Source: a virus
Length of the DNA: 25,531 bases
IMG/VR virus record: IMGVR_UViG_3300027844_000139
Span: 1 to 25,531 of that record
Strand: one strand, 5' to 3'
In this document: positions 1 to 9,498 of the stretch, one piece after another
How positions within the stretch are numbered: the stretch's first letter is position 1
Layout of the letters: every line of letters begins with the position of its first letter
Notes under the pieces: model-generated
Told to the model about the DNA's origin: nothing
What the model saw: only the letters and a program-made list of their open reading frames with translations
The model's database searches: none
Translations under genes and position numbers: made by a program

Positions 1-3000
1 TGCATTAATAGAAGACTGATTAGATAGAAGCCGTTGCTGTGCTAATTGAATATCTATTACCTTGCCCTGCTGCTCATTACTTAGATTAGCCATATCCATT
101 TGTAAGAAATTATTAGCGTTAGTAATAGATAACTTGGTTCTTTGATCTACCGCTGACAAATCAAGGTTCGCCATAGCCGTAGCGTTCTGCATAGCTGCTG
201 TTTGTCTTGCGTTAAAGTCCGTTACGGTCATGCTTTGCATAAACTGACTATTAGCTAATTGAGCTTGCTGATTAGCGTCAAACTGTTTAATATCTAGATT
301 AGCATCAATCTGTGCATTAAACATTGCGGCTGCTTGCTCGTTACTTAGGTTAGCAAGCCCCATCTGTTGCGCGAGCTGTGCATTTACTTGTCCTGCCTGC
401 ATTTTCTTTTCATAAACTTGTAGCTCTACAACATTCTCAGCCGACATACTTTCTGAGTCGGCTTGATTTTTAGAATGAAGATTGGCTAAACTTACCTTTT
501 CTTCCATGCTCAGATTAGCCAGATCTGCTTGTTGCAGAAGTGCTTGATTTTGAGACATAACTTGAACTTCCGTATTAAGATCCTGCATACGGAATCTATT
601 ATCTTCAGTAAAGTTAGCAGCATCGGTGGCTGCTCTCTCTGAAAGTTCTGCGAGTTCCATTTGTTGCTCATTACCTAAATTAGCCATGTCCATATTCTGC
701 GCCATCGCCGCATTAGTTTTACGGAAATCTACAAGAACATTAAGATTTGCTAATCTCATTTGTTGATCTGCTGTCATGTTAGCACGAGAAGTGGTATTCC
801 TTTCAGACAGTTCAGATAGTTCTACTCTTAATTTAGAATCAAGATTCACTTCTTCCATACGTTGATCAAGTTCAGCTTGGCGCACTGATCTAGCTACTTT
901 TTGATTAAGCTCTTGCATCCTGAACTGATTGTCTGCTGTAAAGTTTGCAGAATCTGTAGCTGATCTGTCTTGCAACATAGCAAGTTCCATCTGCTGTTCG
1001 TTGGACATATTAGCCATATCCATCTGTTGAGCAAACTGTGCATCAGTTTTTCGGAAGTCTATAAGGGTTTGAAGCTCTACTAAGCGTTCTTGATTTTCTG
1101 CGGTCATTGTATCTTTAGAGGCCGCATTCATTTCAGACACACGTTGCATTTCAACCTGTAAAGCAGGAGGAAGGTTAGCCTTTTCCATATCCTGATTTAA
1201 ATCTGCTTGGCGCATAACTTTAGCAATTTGAGCATTATACTTAGTTAAACGCCCTTGCTGCTCTGCATTCATGGTATCAGCACCAGCAGCATTCATAGCT
1301 TTCAAGTTTGCTAAGTCCATCTGAGCGTTAGTGCTTAATTCAGCTATAGCAGCTTGCTGACGCTGTGCAGACTCCTGCTGTGCTTTCTGTTGAGAAGCTT
1401 GAAAAGTAGCTATCTCAGATTGTTGTTTTTGTTGAGCTGTAGTAATAGTAGCTTGTTGGCTAAAAGAGCCTTGCTGTACTTTAATCTCTTGAGCCATAGA
1501 AGCCGTTTGAGAAGCAGCAGTCTGACGATTAGCAAGGTTCTGCATACGTACAGTCATAGTATTCTGAGCAGATGCTAAGTTAGCCTGTTGCTCGTTACTA
1601 AGGTTTTGCTGTGCTCGCTGCTGTAGGGCCTGTGCATTGCTTTGAGCCATCGGCAGAGCACTTTGAATAATAGCATTAAACAAAGCGTCACGGCCTACTG
1701 TAGAGACTGATAAGCCTCTCTGAGCCATCTGCTGCTCTATGGCTGCTACTGCTGGTCTAGCCCACGCAGGAGTATTACCCTCTTCCATACCGGCTAAAAG
1801 GTTCTCCATCTGTACAGAAACAAGAGCTTCTTGCGGTAAAGCTGCTACTGCCGCTGTTACTTGTGGATCAGCGCCTTCATCTATCTGAGCCTGTACAGTT
1901 GCAGGGTATTCAGAGATTGCAGCAGTAACGTCTTCAGGTATGTCAGCAACAACAGCCAGCATGTCTGCGGCAGCCACTATACGATCTTCACCTGTAACAG
2001 CGTTACGAGATGCAGCTTCAAATGTAGGAATACCACCTATCTGTGCAGCATCTCCTTGTGGTGCAGTGCCTGTAATAGCTTCACGGCCTTCTAAGTCCGC
2101 TGAAGGAGCACTACCGAGTTCTGTTGCTATACGTTGTGCTGCTGGACCTACCTGTGCTTCTCTTGCTGCGGCCTTAGCATAAGCAGGGATAGCATCTATT
2201 TCAGTAGTACCACCTTGAGGAGTGTAATCAGCTCCGTAGGTTTTTGCTCTAGCTTCAGTTTCTGAAGGAGCTTCACCAAGTCTAGGAACGTACTCTTTCT
2301 GGGCTTCTATACCTGTTTGAGCTACACGAGCAGCCGCCTTTTTATATTCTGGTAAACCCTCAATCGGGACACCACGCCCCTTAGCGATCTCACGAAGCCT
2401 TGCTAATTCCTCTGGCCCAATAGTCTGGCCTGTGCGTGTGTGTGCATCAGGGTCATCTGGCTCAGTAACCGTAAATCTTTCGTCTGTCGTAGCTCCCGTC
2501 GCATAATCTTTTGCTTCAGGGCGCTTGGCAGCCTCCATGCGAGCTGCTTCTTCTTGTACAGGATCACGTTTAGCTGCTCTTGCTTGCTCAGTAAGCTCCC
2601 TTATCTCGTCTACGATAGCCGCTTCTGGCTTGTCACCAATAGCAGGCTCAAGGGCTATAAGCTCTCTAGCTAAGGCTGCGGGGTAGCCTGCTGGCGGTAT
2701 CCTGCCATCAGCAAAAGCTTTTTGTAGCTTTCCTGTTGCTACAGCCATTATTTCAGGAGATACACCTGGAGGAGGACTTATATCTTTATAATCGTCTAGT
2801 TGTTCTATTCTCTTACCCAACTCCCCTTTTTCTTGTGTTTGGAATGAAGGATCATCGCCGCCACCTTCAGGAATCTCTATACGTTCTCCATTGGGGCCAT
2901 AAACATATATCATGCCCTCTTTAGGGGGTACTGCTGTATATACACCGTCTCCTCCCGGTGGTGTAGTAGAAAAGCCTTCTGGTATAACGGTAGGAATTTT

Positions 3001-3417
3001 ACCGGCCTTCGCTGCCTCTATTTCAGGTACGCGACCAGGAGGCATTTTAGGCTGTAGTGTACGGGGCGCACCTTCTTTATTTACATCCAGCAAAGCTTGT
3101 GCTTCGGCGTCTGCTATCTTTTTTGCTTCGGCGTCTGCTATCGCTTTCAATCGAAGCCTTTCGTCTTCGTCCTTTTTCGCCTGCTCTGCTGCTGCTTTGG
3201 CCTGCTCTGCTAGGAGGTCGCGATCCGCTTGGGTAACGAGTTCCGGCGCAGGCACAGGCGGCCCCAAACCGTCATAAATGGGGGCGTCTGGGGAACCCCA
3301 CGGAGTTGGCGAGTAATGTCTTTCAGTAACATAGTCTCCTTCTGCGGCTCTTACTCTTTTACGCTCTAGAGATCTCTTGACGCTTTTAGTATTGCGACTG
3401 CTGCGTTTCTTACTCAT
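1..3417 (-). CDS. Large repetitive structural protein, 3' end beyond window
   Basis: The frame is open without interruption from an ATG at 3417 to the window edge, giving 1139 codons with no stop, so the C-terminus is missing. A good ribosome site (AGGA, about 10 bases upstream) precedes the ATG. The N-terminus is basic (MSKKRSSRNTKSVKRSLERK). Residues about 60-560 are rich in Ala, Pro and Glu and look extended or disordered, and the rest is a Gln/Asn/Ala-rich helical region. That region repeats a motif like MDMANLSNEQQ, visible on the complementary strand near 90, 345, 680, 1005 and 1600, roughly every 250-340 bases where regular. No enzyme motif is seen. It is last in the leftward block, after the fibre and holin, and its size suggests a virion component (internal or tail-associated). 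That role is inferred from position only. Confidence 0.75.
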   Translation of the reverse strand, partial: MSKKRSSRNTKSVKRSLERKRVRAAEGDYVTERHYSPTPWGSPDAPIYDGLGPPVPAPELVTQADRDLLAEQAKAAAEQAKKDEDERLRLKAIADAEAKKIADAEAQALLDVNKEGAPRTLQPKMPPGRVPEIEAAKAGKIPTVIPEGFSTTPPGGDGVYTAVPPKEGMIYVYGPNGERIEIPEGGGDDPSFQTQEKGELGKRIEQLDDYKDISPPPGVSPEIMAVATGKLQKAFADGRIPPAGYPAALARELIALEPAIGDKPEAAIVDEIRELTEQARAAKRDPVQEEAARMEAAKRPEAKDYATGATTDERFTVTEPDDPDAHTRTGQTIGPEELARLREIAKGRGVPIEGLPEYKKAAARVAQTGIEAQKEYVPRLGEAPSETEARAKTYGADYTPQGGTTEIDAIPAYAKAAAREAQVGPAAQRIATELGSAPSADLEGREAITGTAPQGDAAQIGGIPTFEAASRNAVTGEDRIVAAADMLAVVADIPEDVTAAISEYPATVQAQIDEGADPQVTAAVAALPQEALVSVQMENLLAGMEEGNTPAWARPAVAAIEQQMAQRGLSVSTVGRDALFNAIIQSALPMAQSNAQALQQRAQQNLSNEQQANLASAQNTMTVRMQNLANRQTAASQTASMAQEIKVQQGSFSQQATITTAQQKQQSEIATFQASQQKAQQESAQRQQAAIAELSTNAQMDLANLKAMNAAGADTMNAEQQGRLTKYNAQIAKVMRQADLNQDMEKANLPPALQVEMQRVSEMNAASKDTMTAENQERLVELQTLIDFRKTDAQFAQQMDMANMSNEQQMELAMLQDRSATDSANFTADNQFRMQELNQKVARSVRQAELDQRMEEVNLDSKLRVELSELSERNTTSRANMTADQQMRLANLNVLVDFRKTNAAMAQNMDMANLGNEQQMELAELSERAATDAANFTEDNRFRMQDLNTEVQVMSQNQALLQQADLANLSMEEKVSLANLHSKNQADSESMSAENVVELQVYEKKMQAGQVNAQLAQQMGLANLSNEQAAAMFNAQIDANLDIKQFDANQQAQLANSQFMQSMTVTDFNARQTAAMQNATAMANLDLSAVDQRTKLSITNANNFLQMDMANLSNEQQGKVIDIQLAQQRLLSNQSSINA

Positions 3418-3436
3418 CGGTTCTATTTCCTAATAA

Positions 3437-3670
3437 TTAGAGAGCTTTATTATCTGGCAAATAAATATCGTTTGCCCCACCAGGAACCCTTTGGTTCTGT
3501 TTCAAATATATATCTGTATTAGCTACTTTTGAAACTTCAGGCAGATAAATATCGTTTACTCCACCTGGAATATTTGCTGGCCCCCCATTAGGAGGATTTA
3601 GTTTATCACTATTGTTAGGCTGTACCCCACTCTTTGGATACGGAAAGCCTTCGTCATACATTTTTGGCAT
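3437..3670 (-). CDS. Small hypothetical protein with NDIYLP repeats
   Basis: This 77-residue protein has no recognised family. It is rich in Pro, Asn and Gly, and repeats a short motif, GGVNDIYLP near the middle and GGANDIYLP near the end, with a weaker NTDIYL between them. Such short repeats suggest an extended, possibly structural or binding peptide. Its ATG lies 17 bases inside the end of the upstream holin-like gene, and the large repetitive gene starts 20 bases after its stop, so all three are probably translated from one message. An AAGGGG stretch sits about 13 bases before the start, a little far for a strong ribosome site. Confidence 0.6.
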   Translation of the reverse strand: MPKMYDEGFPYPKSGVQPNNSDKLNPPNGGPANIPGGVNDIYLPEVSKVANTDIYLKQNQRVPGGANDIYLPDNKAL

Positions 3671-3857
3671 TATATATACGCCCCTTATATTTTTTTACAA
3701 GCTTCTGAACTGTTGCAGTCTCATAAATTCTAATTAATGTCCACAATAGTGTAAGAAGAGCTACTGTCGGTGGGAGCCAGCCAAACAGGGTTGAAGCCGT
3801 TGCCGTCACAGCTATTGCATCCACTAGAGGTTTTGTTGCTTCGGTTTCTATTGACAT
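3654..3857 (-). CDS. Putative holin (small membrane protein)
   Basis: This 67-residue protein has the look of a small phage holin, which would sit in the host inner membrane and open it at lysis. It has a short polar N-terminus, then two hydrophobic stretches (about residues 12-27 and 30-44, with LPP between them), and a basic C-terminal tail (VQKLVKKYKGR). The pattern of a hydrophobic core followed by W-T-x-I-R-I-Y-E-T resembles putative holins I recall from marine podoviruses. It lies downstream of the fibre genes, where lysis genes are common. No endolysin is visible nearby; it may lie beyond the left edge. The holin call rests on size, topology and position. It overlaps both neighbours by 10-17 bases. 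Confidence 0.6.
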   Translation of the reverse strand: MSIETEATKPLVDAIAVTATASTLFGWLPPTVALLTLLWTLIRIYETATVQKLVKKYKGRIYNAKNV

Positions 3858-3961
3858 GCTTTTCTGTGCTCCGATAATATGTTAATGTTAGGATGAAATG
3901 GTGCAAGGAGGATACCTGCTGCCCTTTCTCTAGTCTGGCTTTCTCTTACCTTATCGCCCAT
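3848..3961 (-). CDS. Possible 37-residue coupled protein
   Basis: A short frame starts at an ATG that overlaps the previous gene's stop (TAATG) and ends 10 bases inside the holin start. It fills the only gap between those two genes. The product begins MGDKVRESQTRERAAGI and has no recognised family. Stop-start overlap at one end and overlap at the other are what a translationally coupled gene would show. At 37 codons the frame could also be chance. The alternative is a 100-base spacer carrying only the holin ribosome site. Confidence 0.4.
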   Translation of the reverse strand: MGDKVRESQTRERAAGILLAPFHPNINILSEHRKACQ

Positions 3962-4248
3962 TAAGGATTCGCTGCGACGTAAGCGTTGCCCCTCGTTATG
4001 GCTGCCGTGTAGCTGGTCTTGCTTACAGGCGAGCCTGCTACATCGGGCGTATCGTCATCTGAATCAACCGGGGCATAGAGCAAAATAATAGACAGATGAT
4101 CTACATTTCGCTGAACCTGCTCGTTGATTTCAGCTTGGGTTGCTCCCGCCTGAACATGATCGGAGGAACTGCCGTTGCTGTTGATGTCCGTAATCAGCGT
4201 CACCGAATCGGTAGCCGCTGTTAGCACTTCTGTTACTGTTTGTGCCAT
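3961..4248 (-). CDS. Small hypothetical protein downstream of tail fibre
   Basis: This 95-residue acidic protein has no recognised function. The middle (AEINEQVQRNVDHLSIIL) looks like an amphipathic helix. The C-terminal part is Asp/Ala/Thr-rich and ends in AITRGNAYVAANP. It starts 5 bases after the fibre stop, with GGAGA about 8 bases upstream of the ATG, so it is co-transcribed with the fibre. Like the 3' half of the fibre gene it is richer in G+C than the middle of that gene, so the two may have arrived together. A small tail or assembly factor is possible but unproven. Confidence 0.6.
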   Translation of the reverse strand: MAQTVTEVLTAATDSVTLITDINSNGSSSDHVQAGATQAEINEQVQRNVDHLSIILLYAPVDSDDDTPDVAGSPVSKTSYTAAITRGNAYVAANP

Positions 4249-4252
4249 GTGT

Positions 4253-7200
4253 CTATTCTCCGTTACATTTGCATCTAGGATTGGCTTTTAATTCTTCCAC
4301 TTGTGCAGAAAGTTCTTGGATTGCTCGTACCAGCATCGGCACTAAATTACCCTGCGACAATTGCTGTGTGCCGTCAGGGTCTTCATGCCAGATATTGTTG
4401 CCATCAAGAACGTCAGAATGGTCGTCAATAACGGCCTTAACCTCTTGGGCTATAAAGCCGTGATGAGCCTTGCCTTCGCCAAAAATCGGGTCTGAAGAAT
4501 CAGCATCGTACTGTGGAAGGTCTTCGGCTACTGCGTTCTTATGTTGCCATTTGAACGTAATTGGTCGCAAATCATTCAAAAACGATAAACCGACAGTGGA
4601 ATCAGCTACATCCTTTTTAAGTCTTGAATCTGAAGCTGCTGCCCATGATGTGTCTGAACCATCTAAGCCAAGAGTAGCTGTTCCGCCGCTGCTCGTTCCA
4701 ATCCTTACCGTATTTGTGCCAGCTCCGGTGATGCTATTGCCGATAACGATTTCTTGATCTACATCAACAGCACTTGGCCCATTGTTATACCCCAAGGCTA
4801 TACAATACGACCCCGTTGTCAGGTTATCGTGACAAACAGTGCCAATAATAGTGTTTTGAGCGCCTGTTGATACTGCCAATCCTGCGGAATAACCAATTCC
4901 CACGTTATTAGCCGCAGTACTAGCTTGTAAAGCATACGTTCCTGCGGCTAGATTAGATATCCCAGTTTGATTTGTTGAAAGCGCAGCAGTGCCTATTGCC
5001 GTGTTGTTACTTCCCGTGGTGTTTGCATCCAGAGAATCTGCCCCTACGGCTACGCAGTTCGCGCCGGTCGTATTGGTCTTTAGAGCGGCATTTCCAACCG
5101 CCACGTTGTAATTCGCCGTGGTATTTGCTGCTAGTGCATTGTCTCCGATGGCGATCAGTGCGGCACCGCTTGAATTGGCAGTTGCTGCCTGATAACCCAC
5201 AGCCACGTTATGGCTGCCTGTATCGGTAGCATCTAGCGCCTGATATCCGACCGCAGCATTCCTATCCCCCGTAGTAATCGCCGTACCTGCTTCATCGCCC
5301 ACAACCACATTGTAATTTCCGCCAGACTCAATGCTATTACCTGCGTTGACGCCTGCTCTGAAGTTTGAGGTTCCTGCGGAAGCCGTGATGATGTCTGAAC
5401 CATCTGCATACGTTACGTCTGCTGCAAAGTTTACAGCGCCGTCCACGTCTACGATGTCTAGGTTGGCGGTGCCATCAATGTCGATGTCTCCACTGATATC
5501 AAGAGAAGCGCCTGTTAACACGCCTGCAACTGCAAGGGTACTAGCCATATCCACAGCGCCATCAATGTCTACAACGTCGAGGTTAGCTGTTCCTGCAACA
5601 TCTATTGCACCTGAAATGTCTAGTGTAGCTGCATCTAACTCTCCCGAGATTGTTAAATTTCTAACACCTGTATAATCTTTATTAGAATCTAGTATAACTG
5701 CTTTAGAAGCCACTGCCGTACCAACTGCTGTACTGCCTATGTCAAGAGCATTAAGCTCTCCGACTACCGCAGTAATACCGTCTAAGGCATTAAGCTCGGC
5801 AGCAGTACTAGTAACACCATCTAAGATATTTAACTCAGCAGCAGTAGATGTAACATTTGTTCCACCTATGTCCAGTGTAGTCATTGAGACTTCACCGGCT
5901 ACTGTAGCTATTCCTGAAGCTACTGTTATTAAATCTGTATCTCCTGTGTGTCCAATAGTTGTTCCATTAATAATAACATTATCAACAGTAAGAGTTGTCA
6001 AGGTTCCAAGGCTAGTAATGTTAGTTTGAGCAGCGGTTGTTACTGTGGCTGCTGTGCCACTAGCATTACCTGTAACATTACCTGTTAAGCCACCAACAAA
6101 CGCTGTTGATGTAACGCTTGTTGCACCTGTTACTACTCCTGCGTCTACATTGATTGTTCCATCTAAAACGATAGCAGAACCACTTGCAGGTGTAAGATTT
6201 AAAGCACCAGAGTTTGCTGTAATAGTATTACCATTGACACCAAGATTGTCTACTGTTAAGGCTGTAAGAGTTCCAAGACTTGTAATATTTGATTGTGCTG
6301 CAGTTGTTACTGTGGCTGCTGTGCCACTAGCATTACCTGTAACATTACCTGTTAAAGCTCCTACAAAGGCCGTAGATGTGATACTTGTTGCACCCGTGAC
6401 TACTCCTGCATCTACGCTGATCGTACCATCTAATAGAATTGCTGATCCTGCGGCTGGCTCAATATTAATTGCTGCCCCAGAGTCTAGAGTTAATACTCCT
6501 GCTGAATCAATATCTACTGTACCGTCTGCTGTTATTTGAATATTAGCGGCTGCGGCTGCTGCGTCAGTTGTTACTATACTTAATGTTCCATTTGTACCTG
6601 CTGTAATTACTGTAGTATCACTAGTATCACCAGTCATCGTAATGACTTTACCGTTTATAGCTACATCATCAACTGTTAAAGCTGTTAGTGTACCTACACT
6701 TGTAATAGCTGTTTGTGCTGCTTGTGTTACAGTCAAAGCTGTACCCGAAGCGTTCCCTGTAACATTACCTGTTAAAGGCCCTGCAAACGCATCTGCTGTC
6801 ACAGTTCCGTCAAAAAACGCATCTTTAAATTCTAAAGAACTTGTACCTAAATCTATTTGATTATTTGTGACAGGAGATAATGCTCCGTCACCTATTGTCA
6901 ATCTACCAGAACCGCCTGTAGCTATAGTAATGACATCAGAGCCTGAGAATGTAATGCTTGTATTAGTATCTCCGTCACCTGCTATACTATCTAATTGTAC
7001 AGCACCTACGTTACTTAGTGCAGCATCTCCAAAGTCTACAGCGCCTGCTACAGTTAGTGTACCTGATACATCTACGTTACCGTTTATATCAATAGTAGTA
7101 GCATTGATCTCAATCTCTGTATCTGATACTAAGTCTAAGACACCATCTGCTGATTGATAAATGTAAGTACCTGAATCACCAAACTGAAGTTGGTCAGTAC

Positions 7201-7876
7201 TTGAAAGAAGTAATCCTGTGTCAGCTACGTGTGTAAGAGAAACGTCTTGGTCATCACCAAAGTTTATTACTGCACCATCTGCAAGGAATAAATCACTAAA
7301 TTCTAATGAGCTTGTTCCTAGTGCTGCTCCATCGGAAGCATCTGGAACAAAGGCTGTGGTTGCTGTAATTGTAGTACCTTGTACTGTACTTGAACCTGTA
7401 ACAGCTCCTGTGACTGCTAGAGTACTAGATAGTGTAGTAGCTCCAGTAACTCCAAAGGTTCCTGCTACTGTGCCGTTTACATCTACGTCAAGTGTATCAA
7501 TGTGTGCAGTCCCATCTATAAAGAGGTCTTTAAACTCTAGAGAGCTTGTGCCTAAATCTATATCATTATCTGTTACGGGGGATATAACACCATCAGAAAT
7601 TCTTAATTGTTCTACGGCGGCACTAGAGACTTCTACAAAGACTCCCCAACGATTATTAGTACTATCTGCAACTATCTTATTAAGGAAATCTAAATCACCA
7701 ATCGTATGAACATTACCGCCCTCCGCCGCCGTACCATCGTGCTGATGCCCTGTCGAGGACGAAGTAGTCGAGTACGTGAAAGCATTAACTAATTGGTTGT
7801 ATTCGTCATTAAATAGAGCCGCTGTGATTGTATCCCCATCTGCTAAAGAACTCTGTCGTGTATAGGTCTGCGTCAT
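4253..7876 (-). CDS. Tail fibre with C-terminal intramolecular chaperone (peptidase S74)
   Basis: This 1207-residue fibre would bind the host surface. Residues 1-60 (ending GHQHDG) look like a conserved virion-attachment segment. A long beta-repeat shaft follows, with repeats such as GNVTGNASGTA, TSLGTLTALTVDN and TAAELNILDG. About residues 860-1035 carry YadA-like head repeats (NVAVGYQAA, NTAIGTAAL). The last 126 residues match the intramolecular chaperone domain: SDSRLKKD at 1082, PITFKW, GFIAQEV and AIQELSAQVEELK. In this family the chaperone trimerises the fibre and cuts itself off just before the Ser of the Ser-Asp pair, here predicted between Ala1081 and Ser1082. The start has AGGAG 9 bases upstream. 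The C-terminal third is clearly richer in G+C than the shaft, suggesting domain exchange. Confidence 0.9.
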   Translation of the reverse strand: MTQTYTRQSSLADGDTITAALFNDEYNQLVNAFTYSTTSSSTGHQHDGTAAEGGNVHTIGDLDFLNKIVADSTNNRWGVFVEVSSAAVEQLRISDGVISPVTDNDIDLGTSSLEFKDLFIDGTAHIDTLDVDVNGTVAGTFGVTGATTLSSTLAVTGAVTGSSTVQGTTITATTAFVPDASDGAALGTSSLEFSDLFLADGAVINFGDDQDVSLTHVADTGLLLSSTDQLQFGDSGTYIYQSADGVLDLVSDTEIEINATTIDINGNVDVSGTLTVAGAVDFGDAALSNVGAVQLDSIAGDGDTNTSITFSGSDVITIATGGSGRLTIGDGALSPVTNNQIDLGTSSLEFKDAFFDGTVTADAFAGPLTGNVTGNASGTALTVTQAAQTAITSVGTLTALTVDDVAINGKVITMTGDTSDTTVITAGTNGTLSIVTTDAAAAAANIQITADGTVDIDSAGVLTLDSGAAINIEPAAGSAILLDGTISVDAGVVTGATSITSTAFVGALTGNVTGNASGTAATVTTAAQSNITSLGTLTALTVDNLGVNGNTITANSGALNLTPASGSAIVLDGTINVDAGVVTGATSVTSTAFVGGLTGNVTGNASGTAATVTTAAQTNITSLGTLTTLTVDNVIINGTTIGHTGDTDLITVASGIATVAGEVSMTTLDIGGTNVTSTAAELNILDGVTSTAAELNALDGITAVVGELNALDIGSTAVGTAVASKAVILDSNKDYTGVRNLTISGELDAATLDISGAIDVAGTANLDVVDIDGAVDMASTLAVAGVLTGASLDISGDIDIDGTANLDIVDVDGAVNFAADVTYADGSDIITASAGTSNFRAGVNAGNSIESGGNYNVVVGDEAGTAITTGDRNAAVGYQALDATDTGSHNVAVGYQAATANSSGAALIAIGDNALAANTTANYNVAVGNAALKTNTTGANCVAVGADSLDANTTGSNNTAIGTAALSTNQTGISNLAAGTYALQASTAANNVGIGYSAGLAVSTGAQNTIIGTVCHDNLTTGSYCIALGYNNGPSAVDVDQEIVIGNSITGAGTNTVRIGTSSGGTATLGLDGSDTSWAAASDSRLKKDVADSTVGLSFLNDLRPITFKWQHKNAVAEDLPQYDADSSDPIFGEGKAHHGFIAQEVKAVIDDHSDVLDGNNIWHEDPDGTQQLSQGNLVPMLVRAIQELSAQVEELKANPRCKCNGE

Positions 7877-7880
7877 TTAT

Positions 7881-9497
7881 TTATCTCCTGCCTGACGGTG
7901 CATAATCTACATAAAAACCATTAATTGCATAGGGTGCTTTTTGATCGTCACTAAAGATTTTAAAGCTACATGTATGCCCACTTCCTTGTACAGCATGTCT
8001 GACCATTGGGTCATTACTAGCTCCAAAGGTTGCTGATCCAAAAGTACTGTCTGAATTACCAAATATTGCAGGTAATGGTACATCTATTGTAGAATTTTCT
8101 GGTTGGGGTATATTATTATCTTCATAGTCATAACGAACTCGTAGTGTCGGTGATGTGTCCCCTTCTGGAGACATAGATATTCTTATATAGAATAAAGTCT
8201 TTCTTGTTCCTATATCCCCAAAATCAAAGTTTGGCGTTTGATATTCTGCTGCAATATTAGTGTCTACTCCTGCTGGTGTGAATATGTCACCATCATCATG
8301 TACATAAATATAACCATCTTTATCCCCATGATATGTTTTTTCTACACCATCCTTATTAAAACCAGCTACTAACCCATGAGCCTGTATTCCTAATGTTTCT
8401 GACCACTCAAACCCTTCGGGAGTAATAGTGCCTATAATTCCTTTTGATGTTGAAGAAGTCGCTCCCGCTGCTGAATAAAATAAACGATATTGCGATTTGC
8501 TTCTTAATACTGTACTACTCACTCTAAATGTGTTTATCGAAGCAGCTAAAGTTCCAATAACAGACTGTATTTGTCTACTAACAGAACCTAACTCAACGTC
8601 ACCAATACGTGCTGTACCAGCAACTGTACGGATGCCATCAGGACTCAAAAAGACTAGATCACCACCAATCTCCTGAATACTATTACCATCGAGACAACCT
8701 ACATTCTCTGTGATAGGCGTAACTACAATAGTACTAGAATTATTTATATTCTGTAATTTATAAATCGAGTTAGCACAAAAGATAATTAAGTCCTCACGGA
8801 AGCTCTTTATGCCTACCACTTTATCATCTAAAAGAATACTACCAGAACCTGTACTCGTAAAATCATCTATATCACTTGTACCGCTGTAATAAACAGTATT
8901 AGGTGATGTTGCTGCTCCAGCGACTACTAAATGTTTATCGTGTATTACACAAAACTTAGGATACTCAGTGCTGCTTACCGTAATCTCTTTACAGAAATAA
9001 GTCCTGCTTGATAACGCACTTCCTGTGCCTGTCATCTTAAAGTACATCGGCTTAACACCCGAACCCCTGTCTGTAATAATAACTTCGCCATAGTCTGTAT
9101 TACCTTCGTAGGTTGTGAAGGTCGCTAAGTCTTGTGAAGTTCTTGCTGCCGCACTACGTCCTGTAAAGGCAGTATAGTCATCTCCGCCAGCAGCAACACT
9201 AGCTTTATTTATTTGTAGCCAGCTATCTCCATCTTGACTGAAATAAGCGTTTGTTCCTGAACAAGCAATAACGCCATCAGCATAAACATGAAGCCCTAAG
9301 ATATCATTACTACTGTTAGGTCTTGTGCCATCTCCGAACTGCGAGAAGCCACTGATACGCCTATAACCACCATCAGGATCGACTTCAAAGTTTTTTAACT
9401 TTGTAGCGAGTCCAGGCTGCCCAAGCATTGCAAGTTGATTGAGGTTTGTATTTAAACCTCCTTTACAAGAAAGACCAAACGGTTGTGTGGCTGCCAC
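7881..9497 (-). CDS. Tail tube / DNA-stabilisation-like tail protein
   Basis: This 538-residue protein starts at GTG, one base after the adaptor gene stop. The N-terminus (AATQPFGLSCKGGLNTN ... GGYRRISGFSQFG) is followed by many short beta-rich repeats. The rest resembles beta-propeller-like tail proteins of podoviruses, such as P22 gp10 or tail tubular protein B, which extend the portal-adaptor channel and hold packaged DNA. I recognise this by N-terminal pattern and by its place between the adaptor and the fibre, not by a diagnostic motif. The C-terminus ends AINGFYVDYAPSGRR. The next gene, the fibre, starts 4 bases on. A GTG start with only a distant TAGG suggests translation coupled to the adaptor gene. 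Confidence 0.65.
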   Translation of the reverse strand: MAATQPFGLSCKGGLNTNLNQLAMLGQPGLATKLKNFEVDPDGGYRRISGFSQFGDGTRPNSSNDILGLHVYADGVIACSGTNAYFSQDGDSWLQINKASVAAGGDDYTAFTGRSAAARTSQDLATFTTYEGNTDYGEVIITDRGSGVKPMYFKMTGTGSALSSRTYFCKEITVSSTEYPKFCVIHDKHLVVAGAATSPNTVYYSGTSDIDDFTSTGSGSILLDDKVVGIKSFREDLIIFCANSIYKLQNINNSSTIVVTPITENVGCLDGNSIQEIGGDLVFLSPDGIRTVAGTARIGDVELGSVSRQIQSVIGTLAASINTFRVSSTVLRSKSQYRLFYSAAGATSSTSKGIIGTITPEGFEWSETLGIQAHGLVAGFNKDGVEKTYHGDKDGYIYVHDDGDIFTPAGVDTNIAAEYQTPNFDFGDIGTRKTLFYIRISMSPEGDTSPTLRVRYDYEDNNIPQPENSTIDVPLPAIFGNSDSTFGSATFGASNDPMVRHAVQGSGHTCSFKIFSDDQKAPYAINGFYVDYAPSGRR

Positions 9498-9498
9498 G

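Noticed and set aside
1354-3277. Several + strand frames of 60-121 codons
   Set aside because: They lie opposite the continuous - strand frame of the large repetitive protein, have low-complexity Leu/Ser or Ala/Ser composition, and lack ribosome sites.
4470-7709. Many + strand frames up to 164 codons
   Set aside because: They are antisense to the tail fibre; the Val/Ala/Pro/Thr-rich repeats mirror fibre repeats.
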